A stretch of DNA of 64,000 nucleotides from VAZQ01 sp036557705 (GTDB lineage Bacteria; Pseudomonadota; Alphaproteobacteria; Rhizobiales; Xanthobacteraceae), in NCBI GenBank assembly GCA_036557705.1, contig DATBHB010000037.1, positions 1 through 64,000 on the forward strand, written 5' to 3'. Each line of letters begins with the position of its first letter. Within the stretch, counting starts at the first letter, position 1. Positions 43,335-52,578 of this stretch are shown here, one piece after another. The notes beneath the pieces were generated by a model. That model was not told the DNA's origin. It searched no databases and saw nothing but the letters and a program-made list of their open reading frames with translations. The translations under genes and the position numbers were made by a program.

Positions 43335-44459
43335 TTAGCCGACCGGACGCTTAAAAGGCCAGACTGGGCTTTCGCCCATCTGTGCACGCTGGCGCAAATA
43401 GTGATCGGCTATGACACAAGCTACCATCGCCTCGCCGATCGGCACCGCCCGGATTCCGACGCAGGGATCGTGGCGGCCCTTGGTAGAGATTTCGGTTTCG
43501 CTGCCGAACCGATCGATCGTGCGCCTGGGAATGAGAATCGAGGACGTCGGCTTGACCGCAAACCGCGCCACGACGGGCTGTCCGGTCGAAATGCCGCCCA
43601 AAATGCCGCCTGCATGGTTGGAGAGGAAAACCGGCCGCCCATCGTTGCCCATGCGGATTTCGTCGGAATTCTCCTCGCCGCTGAGCGCAGCCGCGCCCAT
43701 CCCGGCGCCGATTTCGACCCCTTTGACCGCGTTGATGCTCATGAGCGCGGCGGCAAGATCGCCGTCGAGCTTGCCATAGACGGGCGCACCAAGCCCGGAA
43801 GGGACTCCCTCGGCAATTACTTCGATGACGGCCCCGACCGATGAGCCGCGCTTGCGTATCCCATCGAGATAGCCTTCGTAGAAAGCGGCCTTCTGCGGGT
43901 CCGGGCAGAAGAAGGGATTGCGTTCGACCTCGTTCCAGTCCCAGCGCGTGCGGTCGATCTTTTCAGGGCCCATCTGCACCAGGGCGCCGCGCACTGTCAT
44001 GCCCGGCACGATCTTTCGAGCGATCGCGCCCGCAGCAACGCGCATGGCGGTTTCGCGGGCGGATTGCCGGCCGCCGCCGCGGTAATCGCGCAAGCCATAT
44101 TTCACGTCATAGGTGTAGTCGGCATGTCCCGGCCGGTACTTGTCCTTGATTTCCGAATAATCCTTCGATCGCTGATCCACGTTTTCGATGATAAGCCCGA
44201 TCGGCGTGCCGGTTGTCACCTGAGCCCCGGTCAGTTCGTCCGTGAACACGCCCGAGAGGATCCTGACCTGATCGGGCTCCTGGCGCTGCGTCGTGAACCG
44301 CGATTGCCCCGGCCGCCGCTTATCGAGATAGGGTTGGATATCGGCCTCACTCAAGGGAATTTTTGGCGGGCAGCCATCGACGACACAACCGATGGCCGGG
44401 CCGTGGCTCTCGCCGAATGTCGTCACCCGAAACAGGTGACCGAACGTGTTGAAGGACAT
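43335..44459 (-). CDS. aroC: Chorismate synthase
   Basis: Last step of the shikimate pathway, converting EPSP to chorismate with reduced FMN. 374 residues from MSFNTFGHLFRVTTFGESHG. Signatures: GESHGPAIGCVVDGCPP, DKRRPGQSRFTTQRQEPDQV, GLRDYRGGGRQSARETAMRV, and the C-terminal DPCVGIRAVPIGEAMVACVI. The open frame extends upstream, but the ATG at 44459 is the family start. Lies between the DnaJ-like gene and ribB(A). Confidence 0.96.
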   Translation of the reverse strand: MSFNTFGHLFRVTTFGESHGPAIGCVVDGCPPKIPLSEADIQPYLDKRRPGQSRFTTQRQEPDQVRILSGVFTDELTGAQVTTGTPIGLIIENVDQRSKDYSEIKDKYRPGHADYTYDVKYGLRDYRGGGRQSARETAMRVAAGAIARKIVPGMTVRGALVQMGPEKIDRTRWDWNEVERNPFFCPDPQKAAFYEGYLDGIRKRGSSVGAVIEVIAEGVPSGLGAPVYGKLDGDLAAALMSINAVKGVEIGAGMGAAALSGEENSDEIRMGNDGRPVFLSNHAGGILGGISTGQPVVARFAVKPTSSILIPRRTIDRFGSETEISTKGRHDPCVGIRAVPIGEAMVACVIADHYLRQRAQMGESPVWPFKRPVG

Positions 44460-44496
44460 TCTTTTGCCCGCGCGCCGCCCACCACACTGGCTCGAA

Positions 44497-45492
44497 TCAG
44501 GCTGACCGCCGGCGCGGGTCGTAGGGCTTGGCGTCCCGCCACCGGCGCATGAGCGCTTCGAACTCCGGATCGCTGTGCTCGGGCAGAACGATCCGCACGC
44601 TGGCCAAAAGGTCGCCGGTGCCCTCCTGCGCCGGAAAGCCCTTGCCCCGCAGCCGGAAGGTGCGGCCCGAATTGGTCCCCGGCGGCACGTTGAGCTCGAC
44701 GGCGCCGTCCAGCGTGGGCACGCGCAGCTTTCCGCCCAGTACTGCCTCATAGAGCGTAATCGGAAGCTCGACGCGCAGGTCTTTCCCCTCGCGCTGAAAC
44801 GTTGGATCGGCCGCAACGGTGACGGTGATCAACGCGTCCCCAGTGCGGCCCCGCGCTCCCCGACGCCCTTGGCCTTTGAGCCTGATTTGCTGTCCCTCGG
44901 CGAGACCGGCAGGTACCTTGACTTCGACCTCCTTACCGGTCGGCAGTCGCACGCGTTTGCTCGCGCCTTTGGCGGCCTCCACCAGGCTGATGACGAGCGA
45001 AGCGCTGACGTCGCCGCCTTGTGCCGGCGCGACGTCCTCGTCGTCAAACCAGGAGCCTCCGCGCGTCTGCGCTCCACGGCCGCCCATGTTGGAAAAGACG
45101 CCTTTGAGGATCTCCTCGAAACCTCCGAAGCCGCCAGAACCGCCGCGCCCAGCAGAACGCTGCGAACCTTCGGGCCCGAAGCTGAATGCTTCGAACATGT
45201 CCTCGCCAAAACCGCCCGGCCTCGCCCCGCCGCGGCCGGCGCCGAAATGCTCAAATCCCCGGAATCGCGGCTTGCCTTCCGCATCGATCTCGCCGCGATC
45301 AAAGGCTTTGCGCTTGTCGGCGTCACCCACAACCTCATAGGCGGCATTAAGCTCGGCGAAGCGGGTTGCCGCCTTGGGATCATGCTTGTTGGCGTCCGGG
45401 TGCAGCTTCTTGGCGAGCTTGCGATAGGCGCTCTTGATTTCCGCAGCGCTGGCGCTCTTGGGTACCCCGAGGACCTGATAGGGGTCACGCAT
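44497..45492 (-). CDS. CbpA-like J-domain protein (DnaJ class II co-chaperone)
   Basis: 331 residues: J domain (1-70) with DPYQVLGVPKSASAAEIKSA and the HPD motif in KKLHPDANKHDPKAATRF, a Gly/Phe-rich linker (about 75-150, GGRGGSGGFGGFEEILKG), then two C-terminal substrate-binding domains (VRLPTGKEVEVKVPAGLAEG, LYEAVLGGKLRVPTLDGAVE) with no CxxCxGxG zinc finger. Stimulates DnaK ATPase. ATG at 45492 chosen over a TTG two codons earlier. Confidence 0.92.
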   Translation of the reverse strand: MRDPYQVLGVPKSASAAEIKSAYRKLAKKLHPDANKHDPKAATRFAELNAAYEVVGDADKRKAFDRGEIDAEGKPRFRGFEHFGAGRGGARPGGFGEDMFEAFSFGPEGSQRSAGRGGSGGFGGFEEILKGVFSNMGGRGAQTRGGSWFDDEDVAPAQGGDVSASLVISLVEAAKGASKRVRLPTGKEVEVKVPAGLAEGQQIRLKGQGRRGARGRTGDALITVTVAADPTFQREGKDLRVELPITLYEAVLGGKLRVPTLDGAVELNVPPGTNSGRTFRLRGKGFPAQEGTGDLLASVRIVLPEHSDPEFEALMRRWRDAKPYDPRRRSA

Positions 45493-45580
45493 CCTCAAAA
45501 TCTCCCGGTCATGGCGCTCGTGCGGGCAGTTCCTTCCAACCCGGTTTGAATGTGGGGGCGGGCGGCATCGAAAGCAAATC

Positions 45581-45683
45581 AGATGTCAGATGTCAGACGA
45601 CAGAGGACAGAGGACAGATGACCGGGACAGAGGATGGCCTGTCATCTGTCATCTGTCGTCCGTCTTCTGTCCTCCGATCTCTG
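45581..45683. repeat. Palindromic repeat family D (CAGAGGACAG / CTGTCCTCTG), copy 1
   Basis: AGATGTCAGATGTCAGACGAC and two CAGAGGACAG units on the left, with CTGTCATCTGTCATCTGTCG and TTCTGTCCTCC on the right, form a long imperfect palindrome. It overlaps the last codons of the surface-antigen gene at 45642. A second copy lies at 47634. Confidence 0.7.
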
Positions 45684-46139
45684 CCAGGGCTTGATCTGGC
45701 GTACTTCCCAATTGCCTGGCTTGGCGCTGCAAGCCTCGCCCTGAAGCCACGACGCACTGCCGTCGCGCACATAGCTCGCCAGGAAATCGTGGCAGGTCAC
45801 TCCGTCCTGAGTATAGGCGGAAGCAAGCGGCGTGATCGTGCCGTGCGCTCCAGTGCTGGGATTCTCCCACGGCATGCTGGTACTCTTGCCGCCCTTGCGC
45901 AGCATCTCATTGACCGCGGCACGGGTGACAGCAAGGTCGCTCTCCGAGGCGAGGCTGGCGCTCTTCGGAGCTGGCGAGCCCGCGTGCTCGATCTCGCTGC
46001 CGTTCTGGGTCCGTAGCGAGTCGAGCTGGTAACTGCATCCCGCCGATGCCAAAGCAAGAGCAACGGCTGCGGCCGCCACTGCCGCCTCGCGCGGGCACCG
46101 CCATAGGCGCGCGCAAGGGCTTGCCCTATAACCGGGCAT
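45642..46139 (-). CDS. RT0821/Lpp0805-type surface antigen protein with repeat-derived tail
   Basis: About 165 residues. N-terminal basic region and a hydrophobic segment ending VALALASAGCSYQ (possible lipobox Cys35, weak at -3). The mature part SMPWENPSTGAHGTITPLAS, then GVTCHDFLASYVRDG and LQGEACSAKPGNWEVRQI matches the RT0821/Lpp0805 surface-protein pattern. The last codons (SEDRRRTTDDR) are read from the family D repeat, which supplies the stop. Function unknown; divergent from pdxH by 42 bases. Confidence 0.7.
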   Translation of the reverse strand: MPGYRASPCARLWRCPREAAVAAAAVALALASAGCSYQLDSLRTQNGSEIEHAGSPAPKSASLASESDLAVTRAAVNEMLRKGGKSTSMPWENPSTGAHGTITPLASAYTQDGVTCHDFLASYVRDGSASWLQGEACSAKPGNWEVRQIKPWQRSEDRRRTTDDR

Positions 46140-46181
46140 CGAAACGGGTAAGGAGCACAATTCCTTCAACTGGTACTCCGC

Positions 46182-46823
46182 ATGGCCGATCAGGCTTCGA
46201 TACAACACCCGCACGGGTTAACGCCCGGTGATTTTACCGAGGCCGAAGAACCGCTGCGTTTGTTCGCGGCCTGGTTCGGGGAGGCTGCCAAATCGGAACC
46301 GAGCGATGCGAGCGCGATGACGCTTGCTACCGTGGATACCGACGGGATGCCCAATGCGCGCATGGTTCTGCTCAAGGGCTTCGACGAGCGAGGTTTCGTT
46401 TTCTACACCAATCTTGACAGCCCGAAGGCAAGAGAGCTCGACCGGATGCCGAAAGCGGCTCTGGTCTTTCATTGGAAATCGCTCAACCGGCAGGTCCGAC
46501 TGCGCGGTCCCGTGGAGGAAGTTGAAGATGCGGTTGCGGATGATTATTTCGCAACTCGGCCGCGTCTCGCTCAGATTGGTGCCTGGGCAAGCAAGCAGTC
46601 GGCGGCGCTCGAGAGCCGGATGGCATTCGAAAAGGCGCTTGCCGCGCAGATGGCGAGGTTTGCGGTGGGAAAAGTCCCGCGACCGCGGAACTGGTCCGGC
46701 TATCGCCTCATCCCGCTGATGATCGAGTTCTGGCAGGACCGTCCCTATCGATTGCACGACCGCATCGAATTCCGGCGCAGCACGCTCTCCGCCCCATGGC
46801 GCAAGACGCGGCTTTATCCTTGA
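46182..46823 (+). CDS. pdxH: Pyridoxamine 5'-phosphate oxidase
   Basis: FMN enzyme oxidising PNP/PMP to pyridoxal 5'-phosphate. 213 residues. FMN-binding AMTLATVDTDGMPNARMVLL and GFVFYTNLDSPKARELDRMP, AALVFHWKSLNRQVRLRGPV, SRPxxxQIGAWASxQS here as TRPRLAQIGAWASKQSAAL, and the C-terminal RIEFRRSTLSAPWRKTRLYP. The common C-terminal form WxxxRLxP is complete. Confidence 0.95.
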   Translation: MADQASIQHPHGLTPGDFTEAEEPLRLFAAWFGEAAKSEPSDASAMTLATVDTDGMPNARMVLLKGFDERGFVFYTNLDSPKARELDRMPKAALVFHWKSLNRQVRLRGPVEEVEDAVADDYFATRPRLAQIGAWASKQSAALESRMAFEKALAAQMARFAVGKVPRPRNWSGYRLIPLMIEFWQDRPYRLHDRIEFRRSTLSAPWRKTRLYP

Positions 46824-46882
46824 GCAGAAACGACGCCAATCGGCCAATTCCATCCCCCAGCAAACCGATCTAATCTCACCCG

Positions 46883-47635
46883 ATGGCTTTATCGCATGAC
46901 AACCAGCCGCGCCGCGCTTTGCTCCTGACCGGAGCGAGCCGCGGCATCGGGCACGCCACCGTCAAACGCTTTTCGGCGGCGGGCTGGCGAGTGATCACCT
47001 GTTCGCGGCATCCGTTCCCGGAAAACTGCCCGTGGGAAATGGGCCCGGAGGATCACATCCAGGTCGATTTGGCCGATCCCGACGGCACGCGGGCCGCGAT
47101 CGACGAAATAAAGGAGCGGCTCGATCCGCGCGAACTGCACGCGCTGGTCAACAACGCCGCGATTTCGCCCAAGGCCGACGGCGGGCGCCGGCTGTCCTCG
47201 ATTGAGACCTCCCTCGAAGTCTGGGAGCACGTCTTTCGGGTCAATTTCCTGGCTCCCATCCTGCTGGCGCGGGGGCTGCTGGATGAGCTGAAGGCGGCGA
47301 AAGGATCGGTCGTTAACGTCACCTCGATTGCGGGCTCGCGCGTGCATCCTTTCGCCGGGACTGCCTACGCCACGTCAAAAGCTGCGCTCGCAGCGCTCAC
47401 GCGGGAGATGGCAGCTGACTTCGGCCCGCTGGGAATTCGAGTCAACGCGATTGCCCCGGGCGAGATCGATACGTCGATCCTCTCGCCCGGAACGGAAAAG
47501 ATCATCGAGCACATTCCGCTGCATCGACTGGGCACGCCTGACGAAGTTGCGAAAATCATCTACGTGCTGTGTACGGATACGTCTTCTTATGTCACCGGAG
47601 CCGAGATTCACATCAACGGCGGACAGCATGTGTGA
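46883..47635 (+). CDS. Short-chain dehydrogenase/reductase
   Basis: 250-residue classical SDR. Cofactor site LLTGASRGIGHATVKRF, NNAAISPKADG, catalytic Ser-Tyr-Lys in NVTSIAGSRVHPFAGTAYATSK, and the C-terminal SSYVTGAEIHINGGQHV typical of FabG-like enzymes. The Arg in TCSRHP near residue 40 hints at NADP preference. Follows pdxH by 59 bases on the same strand. Substrate unknown. Confidence 0.9.
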   Translation: MALSHDNQPRRALLLTGASRGIGHATVKRFSAAGWRVITCSRHPFPENCPWEMGPEDHIQVDLADPDGTRAAIDEIKERLDPRELHALVNNAAISPKADGGRRLSSIETSLEVWEHVFRVNFLAPILLARGLLDELKAAKGSVVNVTSIAGSRVHPFAGTAYATSKAALAALTREMAADFGPLGIRVNAIAPGEIDTSILSPGTEKIIEHIPLHRLGTPDEVAKIIYVLCTDTSSYVTGAEIHINGGQHV

Positions 47636-47724
47636 TGTCGGACGACAGACGACAGACAACAGAGGACAGATGCGAGTCCCCTGCTTGAATTATCCGTCTC
47701 TGGCGTCCGTCCTCTGTCCCCTGC
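47634..47724. repeat. Palindromic repeat family D, copy 2
   Basis: GATGTCGGACGACAGACGACAG and CAGAGGACAG on the left, with GTCCGTCCTCTGTCCCCTGC on the right. It starts at the SDR stop codon and ends at the stop of the next gene on the other strand. Confidence 0.7.
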
Positions 47725-47913
47725 TTACGCCGCTTCATCGCGCCATCGCCAGTCGCGAGGGGCAACCGGGGCGTAGGCGGGATTCTTGGCATCGCTCTGG
47801 TATGGAAGTGCCGCCGCCACGGCTGAGATGCCGATTTTGCCGTAGCGTTCATGCAGGTTCTGCGTTTCGCGGTGCCGCTCTGGCTCGGTCGTCGCAGTCG
47901 TCGTTCGGTCCAT
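47725..47913 (-). CDS. Small conserved hypothetical protein
   Basis: 62 residues: MDRTTTATTEPERHRETQNL, then HERYGKIGISAVAAALPYQS and DAKNPAYAPVAPRDWRWRDE. The core ETQNLHxRYGKIGIxAVAAA...NPAYAPV looks like a small conserved protein seen in Bradyrhizobium relatives (from memory, not searched). TAGGA precedes the ATG. No domain or function known. Convergent with the SDR gene across repeat family D. Confidence 0.6.
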   Translation of the reverse strand: MDRTTTATTEPERHRETQNLHERYGKIGISAVAAALPYQSDAKNPAYAPVAPRDWRWRDEAA

Positions 47914-48285
47914 CGGTAGGGTCCTATCTCCGGGGTTTGGGGCAGATCCTGGGCCGTACCCGATGGCCGCCGAGTGGGGCGGAAATTCGCAATTACTCGT
48001 ATACTGTCGTGGCATTTTCACTCCTCCCTGGTGGCGGTTATTTACCGAGCCATTTGACGACAGATCGGTTAAAATTCTTTGGGCCTTGGCTAGGCCTTGG
48101 CTTCTTGGCGCAACGCGCGACCGGAGGCGGCTCAAACGTGCGACATTATTGCCACAGTTCCCGACGCAATGACTTTGGGGTAGAATTAGCCTCTGGAACT
48201 CCTGGGGGCTTTTCCGTATGTCATAAGCTCTCGATTCCAAGGTCAGGCATACTGCACCGAGCGGCGCAGGATGGGGGGTATGTTC
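47914..48285. other. Intergenic stretch, nothing recognised
   Basis: About 370 bases between two divergent genes. It holds a direct repeat GGCCTTGGCTA.GCCTTGGCTT near 48083 and AT-rich patches around 48060, but no supportable gene, clear promoter or structured RNA. Confidence 0.35.
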
Positions 48286-48957
48286 ATGATACGGGCAGCT
48301 GCGTTCGTTCTATCGTTGGGACTGCTGCTGGGGGGTTGCATGCAGGCAACCTTGCAACCAGCGAGCCAGGCGAATTTCACTGAGCGTGACAAGAGGCTCC
48401 TCGCCAATCCTCCTTATGCCCAGGTCACGCCACCCACGGCCTATCAGCGCGCCCTCGTGGATTATCATCGAACCGAAGCGCCGGGCTCGATCGTGGTCGA
48501 TACCGATGCCCGCTATCTCTATTACGTCCTCCCGCAGGGCCGGGCGATCCGCTACGGGGTCGCCGTCGGCGAGGAGGCGCTGGCGTGGTACGGCATCGCC
48601 CGCGTCGGCCGAAAGGAAGAATGGCCTGGCTGGACTCCTACCGCAGAGATCAAGCAGCGCTTGGCTTGGGAACATCTCCCTGACCACGTCGAAGGGGGGC
48701 CGTCCAACCCGCTGGGAGCACGCGGTATCTACCTCTACCAGGGCAACAAGGATACGCTGTTCCGGATTCATGGCACCAACCAACCCGAGTATATCGGGCA
48801 GGCGATTTCCTCGGGCTGCATTCGCATGACCAATGAGGACGTGATCGACCTGTTCAATCGGGTAAAGATGGGGGCAATCGTCGTGGTCTTGGCGCCCGGG
48901 CAGGGCAACATCGCGTCGTTGGCACCGCTAGCCGCAACGGCGAGCGATCACGGTTAA
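48286..48957 (+). CDS. L,D-transpeptidase, probable lipoprotein
   Basis: About 223 residues with a lipoprotein signal (MIRAAAFVLSLGLLLGGC, lipid-anchored Cys18) and a YkuD catalytic domain: IVVDTDARYLYYVLPQGRAI, ARVGRKEEWPGWTPTAEIKQ, the His motif FRIHGTNQPEYIG and the nucleophile motif AISSGCIRMTNEDVIDLF. It makes 3-3 cross-links in peptidoglycan or attaches proteins to it. Three in-frame ATGs (48271, 48280, 48286); the third is preferred because GGGGGG lies seven bases upstream. Confidence 0.92.
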   Translation: MIRAAAFVLSLGLLLGGCMQATLQPASQANFTERDKRLLANPPYAQVTPPTAYQRALVDYHRTEAPGSIVVDTDARYLYYVLPQGRAIRYGVAVGEEALAWYGIARVGRKEEWPGWTPTAEIKQRLAWEHLPDHVEGGPSNPLGARGIYLYQGNKDTLFRIHGTNQPEYIGQAISSGCIRMTNEDVIDLFNRVKMGAIVVVLAPGQGNIASLAPLAATASDHG

Positions 48958-48992
48958 ATGCTCATAATCCCTACAAAGCTGCGCCACGGAGT

Positions 48993-49125
48993 GTAGGGTG
49001 GGCAAAGGCGCGATCCACACGCACCAGCCGCGCCACCCATGAAAGGAGCGCCGTGCCCACGCGCACAGGTCAGCGTGGGCACGGCGCTACGCGCTGAAGC
49101 GCGTTGCGCCTTTGCCCACCCTACG
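48993..49125. repeat. Palindromic element family A, copy 8
   Basis: From GTAGGGTGGGCAAAGGCGC to GCGCCTTTGCCCACCCTAC, followed by TATGACGCAGTAATACTA, which matches the outer arm of copy 3. Between the convergent L,D-transpeptidase and permease genes. Confidence 0.85.
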
Positions 49126-49145
49126 AACCCTATGACGCAGTAATA

Positions 49146-51053
49146 CTAATCGAGATACCAGGGCACATTCATCACGTTCAATCGCGTGCCGCCGTGCCGC
49201 AGCAGTTGCGAGCGCAGGCGCCGCGCCTGATGTGCATGCAGGATGTGCTGATACCAATGGCGTTTGACGACCTCGGGAATGAAAACCACGAGGCGTCGCG
49301 TCCCGAATTTCGCCTCCAGCTCCTGAGCGAATTTCAGAATCGGCTCGTGAATGGCCCGGTGCTCCGCCGGCAGGATCACCAGCCGCGGCGGCGGGACGCC
49401 GGCTTCGACGGCCGGAGCTTCGACGTTCTGTCGCCAACGTTCCCGCAGTTCGCGCCCTTGCTCTTCCGCCTGCGGGCCGGCGAGCCGCGTCAGGTGAATG
49501 CCGATCACGTCGGGCGAGAGCGTCATCGCCAGCCGCAGCGCCTTTTCCGTGAGCCGGTTCCAGTCCTGGACTGCGAGGAGGAGGATCGGCGGCCGGGCGT
49601 CGTGGAGCGACAGCGGTTGCAGATCCCTGACTTCAGCCTCCAATCTGTCGTAGTAGCGACGAATGGTCCTGAGCAGGACGATCACGCATGGAATGGCCAG
49701 GATTGTTATCCAGGCTCCTTCGATAAACTTTGCGATGACGATGATGACAAGTGCAGCGCCGGTCGTGAGCGCTCCGATCGTGTTTATCCAAAAATGGGCG
49801 CGCTGCGCTCGCCGATCACGAGCGGGCGCCGCCGCACTCAGTGCGCGACGCCAGTGCACGACCATTCCGGCCTGCGACATTGTGAATGTCAGGAACGCCC
49901 CGATGGCAAACAGCGGAATCAAACGATCGGTTATTCCATCGAACGCAATCAACAGCGCGCCGGCGGTCACCGCCAGATAGAGGATGCCGACCGAGAAAAC
50001 GAGGCGGCGGCCAGCGATCGCAAACGGCCGCGGTAGAAAGCTGTCCTCGGCCACCATCCGGCAAAGGCGCGGAAAATCGATGAAGCTCGTTGTTGCGGAC
50101 AGGGTAAGGATGCAAAGCAATGAGCCGATGGCGACATAGTAGAAAATCCCCTGTCCAACCACGGCACCCGCCAATTGCGAGAGCACGCTGCGATAGCCGG
50201 GCTCGCTTTGGTCCATGGCGCCGATGCCGTAGACGCTGACCAGGTAAGCGATGCCGGCGAGAAGAATTCCAAGTACCCCGACTATCGTGCCAAGGGTCCG
50301 GTGGCCGTAGACAACAGGTGGTTCGCGGAACGCGGTCATGCCGTTGCTCACGGCTTCGACTCCCGTCATCGCGGTGCATCCGCTGGCAAACGCCCGCAGC
50401 AGCAGCCACAGGCTTACTGCTTCCGTGGCTTGCGGCAATTGCGGCGGACTCACCACAGGCTGGGGATGGCCGCCGGAAACAATGGCCTTGAAGATGCCGA
50501 ATCCCAGAATGAACAGAAAACTTCCAATATAGAGATAGGTCGGAAGAGCAAAAATCCGGCCGGCATCCGGCGTGCCGCGCAGGTTCACGAGGGTAATGAA
50601 CAGCAGAATGCCTAGGCACAGCCAAAGCAGATACGGGTGCAATTCCGGAACAGCCGAGACCAGGGCGCCGACCCCGGCGGAAATCCCGACCGCAACGTTG
50701 AGAACATAATCGATCATCAGCGCCGCAGCGGCCAGGAGACCGGCGTGGGTACCGAGATTTTCTTTGGAAACGATGTAGGCGCCGCCGTTGCTGGGATAGG
50801 CTCGGATCGTTTGCCAATAGGAGGCGCAGAGGATGCCGAGCAGCAGGATGATCGGCAGCATGATCCAGATGATGAAGGAGCCCGCAGCGGCTCCCAGCGG
50901 GATAAGAATCGCGAGCGCCGCTTCCGGGCCGTAGGATGAGGACCCGATGCCGTCGAGCCCCATCGCCGGCACGCCCTCGAAAGCGCCAATCCTGCGCCGC
51001 GAGTATTCGCGATTGGCCAATCTGCGCCCGAGGACGTAATCCAGAATGCTCAA
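49146..51053 (-). CDS. APC-superfamily amino acid permease with soluble C-terminal domain
   Basis: About 635 residues. Twelve or so helices from GSSSYGPEAALAILIPLGAA through LAIPCVIVLLRTIRRYYDRL. Family features are the broken first helix (GLDGIGSSSYGPEA) and ASGCTAMTGVEAVSNGMTAF. A hydrophilic C-terminus (about 500-635) begins PPILLLAVQDWNRLTEKALR, like a UspA-type domain. Substrate unknown; amino acid or K+ are possible. The start is uncertain: TTG at 51053 with GGGAAAAG in front is chosen because upstream codons are not protein-like; an ATG at 51179 is the alternative. Confidence 0.85.
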   Translation of the reverse strand: MSILDYVLGRRLANREYSRRRIGAFEGVPAMGLDGIGSSSYGPEAALAILIPLGAAAGSFIIWIMLPIILLLGILCASYWQTIRAYPSNGGAYIVSKENLGTHAGLLAAAALMIDYVLNVAVGISAGVGALVSAVPELHPYLLWLCLGILLFITLVNLRGTPDAGRIFALPTYLYIGSFLFILGFGIFKAIVSGGHPQPVVSPPQLPQATEAVSLWLLLRAFASGCTAMTGVEAVSNGMTAFREPPVVYGHRTLGTIVGVLGILLAGIAYLVSVYGIGAMDQSEPGYRSVLSQLAGAVVGQGIFYYVAIGSLLCILTLSATTSFIDFPRLCRMVAEDSFLPRPFAIAGRRLVFSVGILYLAVTAGALLIAFDGITDRLIPLFAIGAFLTFTMSQAGMVVHWRRALSAAAPARDRRAQRAHFWINTIGALTTGAALVIIVIAKFIEGAWITILAIPCVIVLLRTIRRYYDRLEAEVRDLQPLSLHDARPPILLLAVQDWNRLTEKALRLAMTLSPDVIGIHLTRLAGPQAEEQGRELRERWRQNVEAPAVEAGVPPPRLVILPAEHRAIHEPILKFAQELEAKFGTRRLVVFIPEVVKRHWYQHILHAHQARRLRSQLLRHGGTRLNVMNVPWYLD

Positions 51054-51258
51054 CTTTTCCCTGCTCGGACGAATAAGAACTGCGCTGAGTATTAAAAGGG
51101 TTTGAAGCCGGCAGGTTCCGCGGGGCCGATGCTGCGTAGCGCCTGGAACCCGGCGGTTTTCGGCGCGTTGGAGTTCCATCGCACCCGCCCCGAATCCAGC
51201 TGCCGCAGTGTTCAAACGCAACGGCACGTCGGTCTGCATCAACTGACGGAGCGCCACG

Positions 51259-52488
51259 ATGGCTGAGCAGGTCACGGCATCTACACCGTTGGAATGCAGC
51301 GGCGACCTGCCCGTGCCTTCCTCAATCATTGAACCAGCCGCCGCCGCCGAGAGCGCCGGGCTCGTCTATGCGCATGACCATCGGCCGGGCATCAGCAGGA
51401 GAAAGGCGGGAGCGGGATTCGTCTATGTCGGGCCTGAGGGCGACAGAATACGGGATGAAAAAACGCTGCAGCGAATCCGAAGGCTCGCGGTCCCGCCGGC
51501 CTGGACCGATGTATGGATCGCCGCCACTCCGCGCGGGCATCTGCAGGCAACCGGCAGAGATGCCAAGGGCCGCAAACAGTACCGCTATCATTCTCGATTT
51601 CGGGAGACGATGGAAAGCACGAAATACGAGCACATGATCGAGTTCGCAGACGGCCTGCCGCTAATCCGCCGAACCGTAAAAGAACATTTGGCAATGCGGG
51701 GACTGCCGCGAGAAAAGGTTTTGGCGACGGTCGTACATCTCTTGGAGACGACGCTGATTCGGGTCGGCAATGACAGCTATGCGAAGGAGAACGACAGCTA
51801 TGGTCTGACGACTCTGCGCAACAGACATGTGAGCGTGGACGGCTCCGAGCTCAAGTTTCATTTCAAAGGCAAGAGCGGCAGAACCTGGAAGCTCCAATTG
51901 AAGCATCGACGCGTGGCAAGCGTTGTGAGAGCGTGCCAGGAACTGCCCGGCCAGGAGCTCTTTCAATACGTGGATGAGACGGGCGAGCTTCGCGATGTGA
52001 CCTCCTCAGACGTCAACGCGTATCTCAAGGAAGTCACCGGCCGCGATATCACCGCCAAAGATTTTCGCACCTGGTACGGCACGGTTCTCGCTGCACTCGC
52101 TCTGCAGGAATTCCAGAGCTTCGATACCAAGGCCGCGCAAAAGAAAGCCGTAAAAGCCGCGATCGAACGTGTCGCCACACGGCTCGGCAACACGCCGACG
52201 ATCTGCCGCAAGTGCTACATTCATCCGGAAGTGTTGCGAGCGCATGCCGAGGGACAGCTTCTGCTTGAGGTGAAGGATCACGCGGAAGAGGAATTGAGAA
52301 GCGAGCTTTCCGAGCTGAACCCAGAAGAGGCAGCGGTCCTGGCCTTCCTGCAACAGCGGCTGCAGCGCACCCTGAAAGACACACTTTCCGACGGTCTCGC
52401 CGTGCTGCGCAACACGAGGAAAAAAAGGCCGCCAAAGAGGAAATCGCAACAGGCCCTTCCGCAACTGATTCAACAGGGCGCGGAATAA
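51259..52488 (+). CDS. DNA topoisomerase IB (poxvirus type)
   Basis: 409-residue type IB topoisomerase that relaxes supercoils through a 3'-phosphotyrosine. N-terminal GISRRKAGAGFVYVGPEGDR and IRRLAVPPAWTDVWI; the catalytic domain has HLLETTLIRVGNDSYAKEND, YGLTTLRNRHVSVDG, FHFKGKSG, DITAKDFRTWYGTVLAALAL and the active Tyr in CRKCYIHPEVLRAH. Such enzymes are common in Bradyrhizobium-type genomes, often near Ku/LigD genes, which are not in this window. Divergent from the permease. Confidence 0.93.
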   Translation: MAEQVTASTPLECSGDLPVPSSIIEPAAAAESAGLVYAHDHRPGISRRKAGAGFVYVGPEGDRIRDEKTLQRIRRLAVPPAWTDVWIAATPRGHLQATGRDAKGRKQYRYHSRFRETMESTKYEHMIEFADGLPLIRRTVKEHLAMRGLPREKVLATVVHLLETTLIRVGNDSYAKENDSYGLTTLRNRHVSVDGSELKFHFKGKSGRTWKLQLKHRRVASVVRACQELPGQELFQYVDETGELRDVTSSDVNAYLKEVTGRDITAKDFRTWYGTVLAALALQEFQSFDTKAAQKKAVKAAIERVATRLGNTPTICRKCYIHPEVLRAHAEGQLLLEVKDHAEEELRSELSELNPEEAAVLAFLQQRLQRTLKDTLSDGLAVLRNTRKKRPPKRKSQQALPQLIQQGAE

Positions 52489-52578
52489 ACGCCCGGCTCC
52501 CAATCTTTGGACGCCTTCCGGTAAAACTGGTCTTCATGTCGCCTCGGCGGAGCAAACAAACTTCATGTCCGGTTGAGA

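Noticed and set aside
43185..43335. FMN riboswitch before ribB(A)
   Set aside because: The gap is filled by the family A palindrome and the 19-bp duplication; no RFN-box consensus is visible.
49386..52488. Opposite-strand frames within the permease and topoisomerase genes
   Set aside because: All are shadows of the two well-supported genes; none has a ribosome site or family motif.
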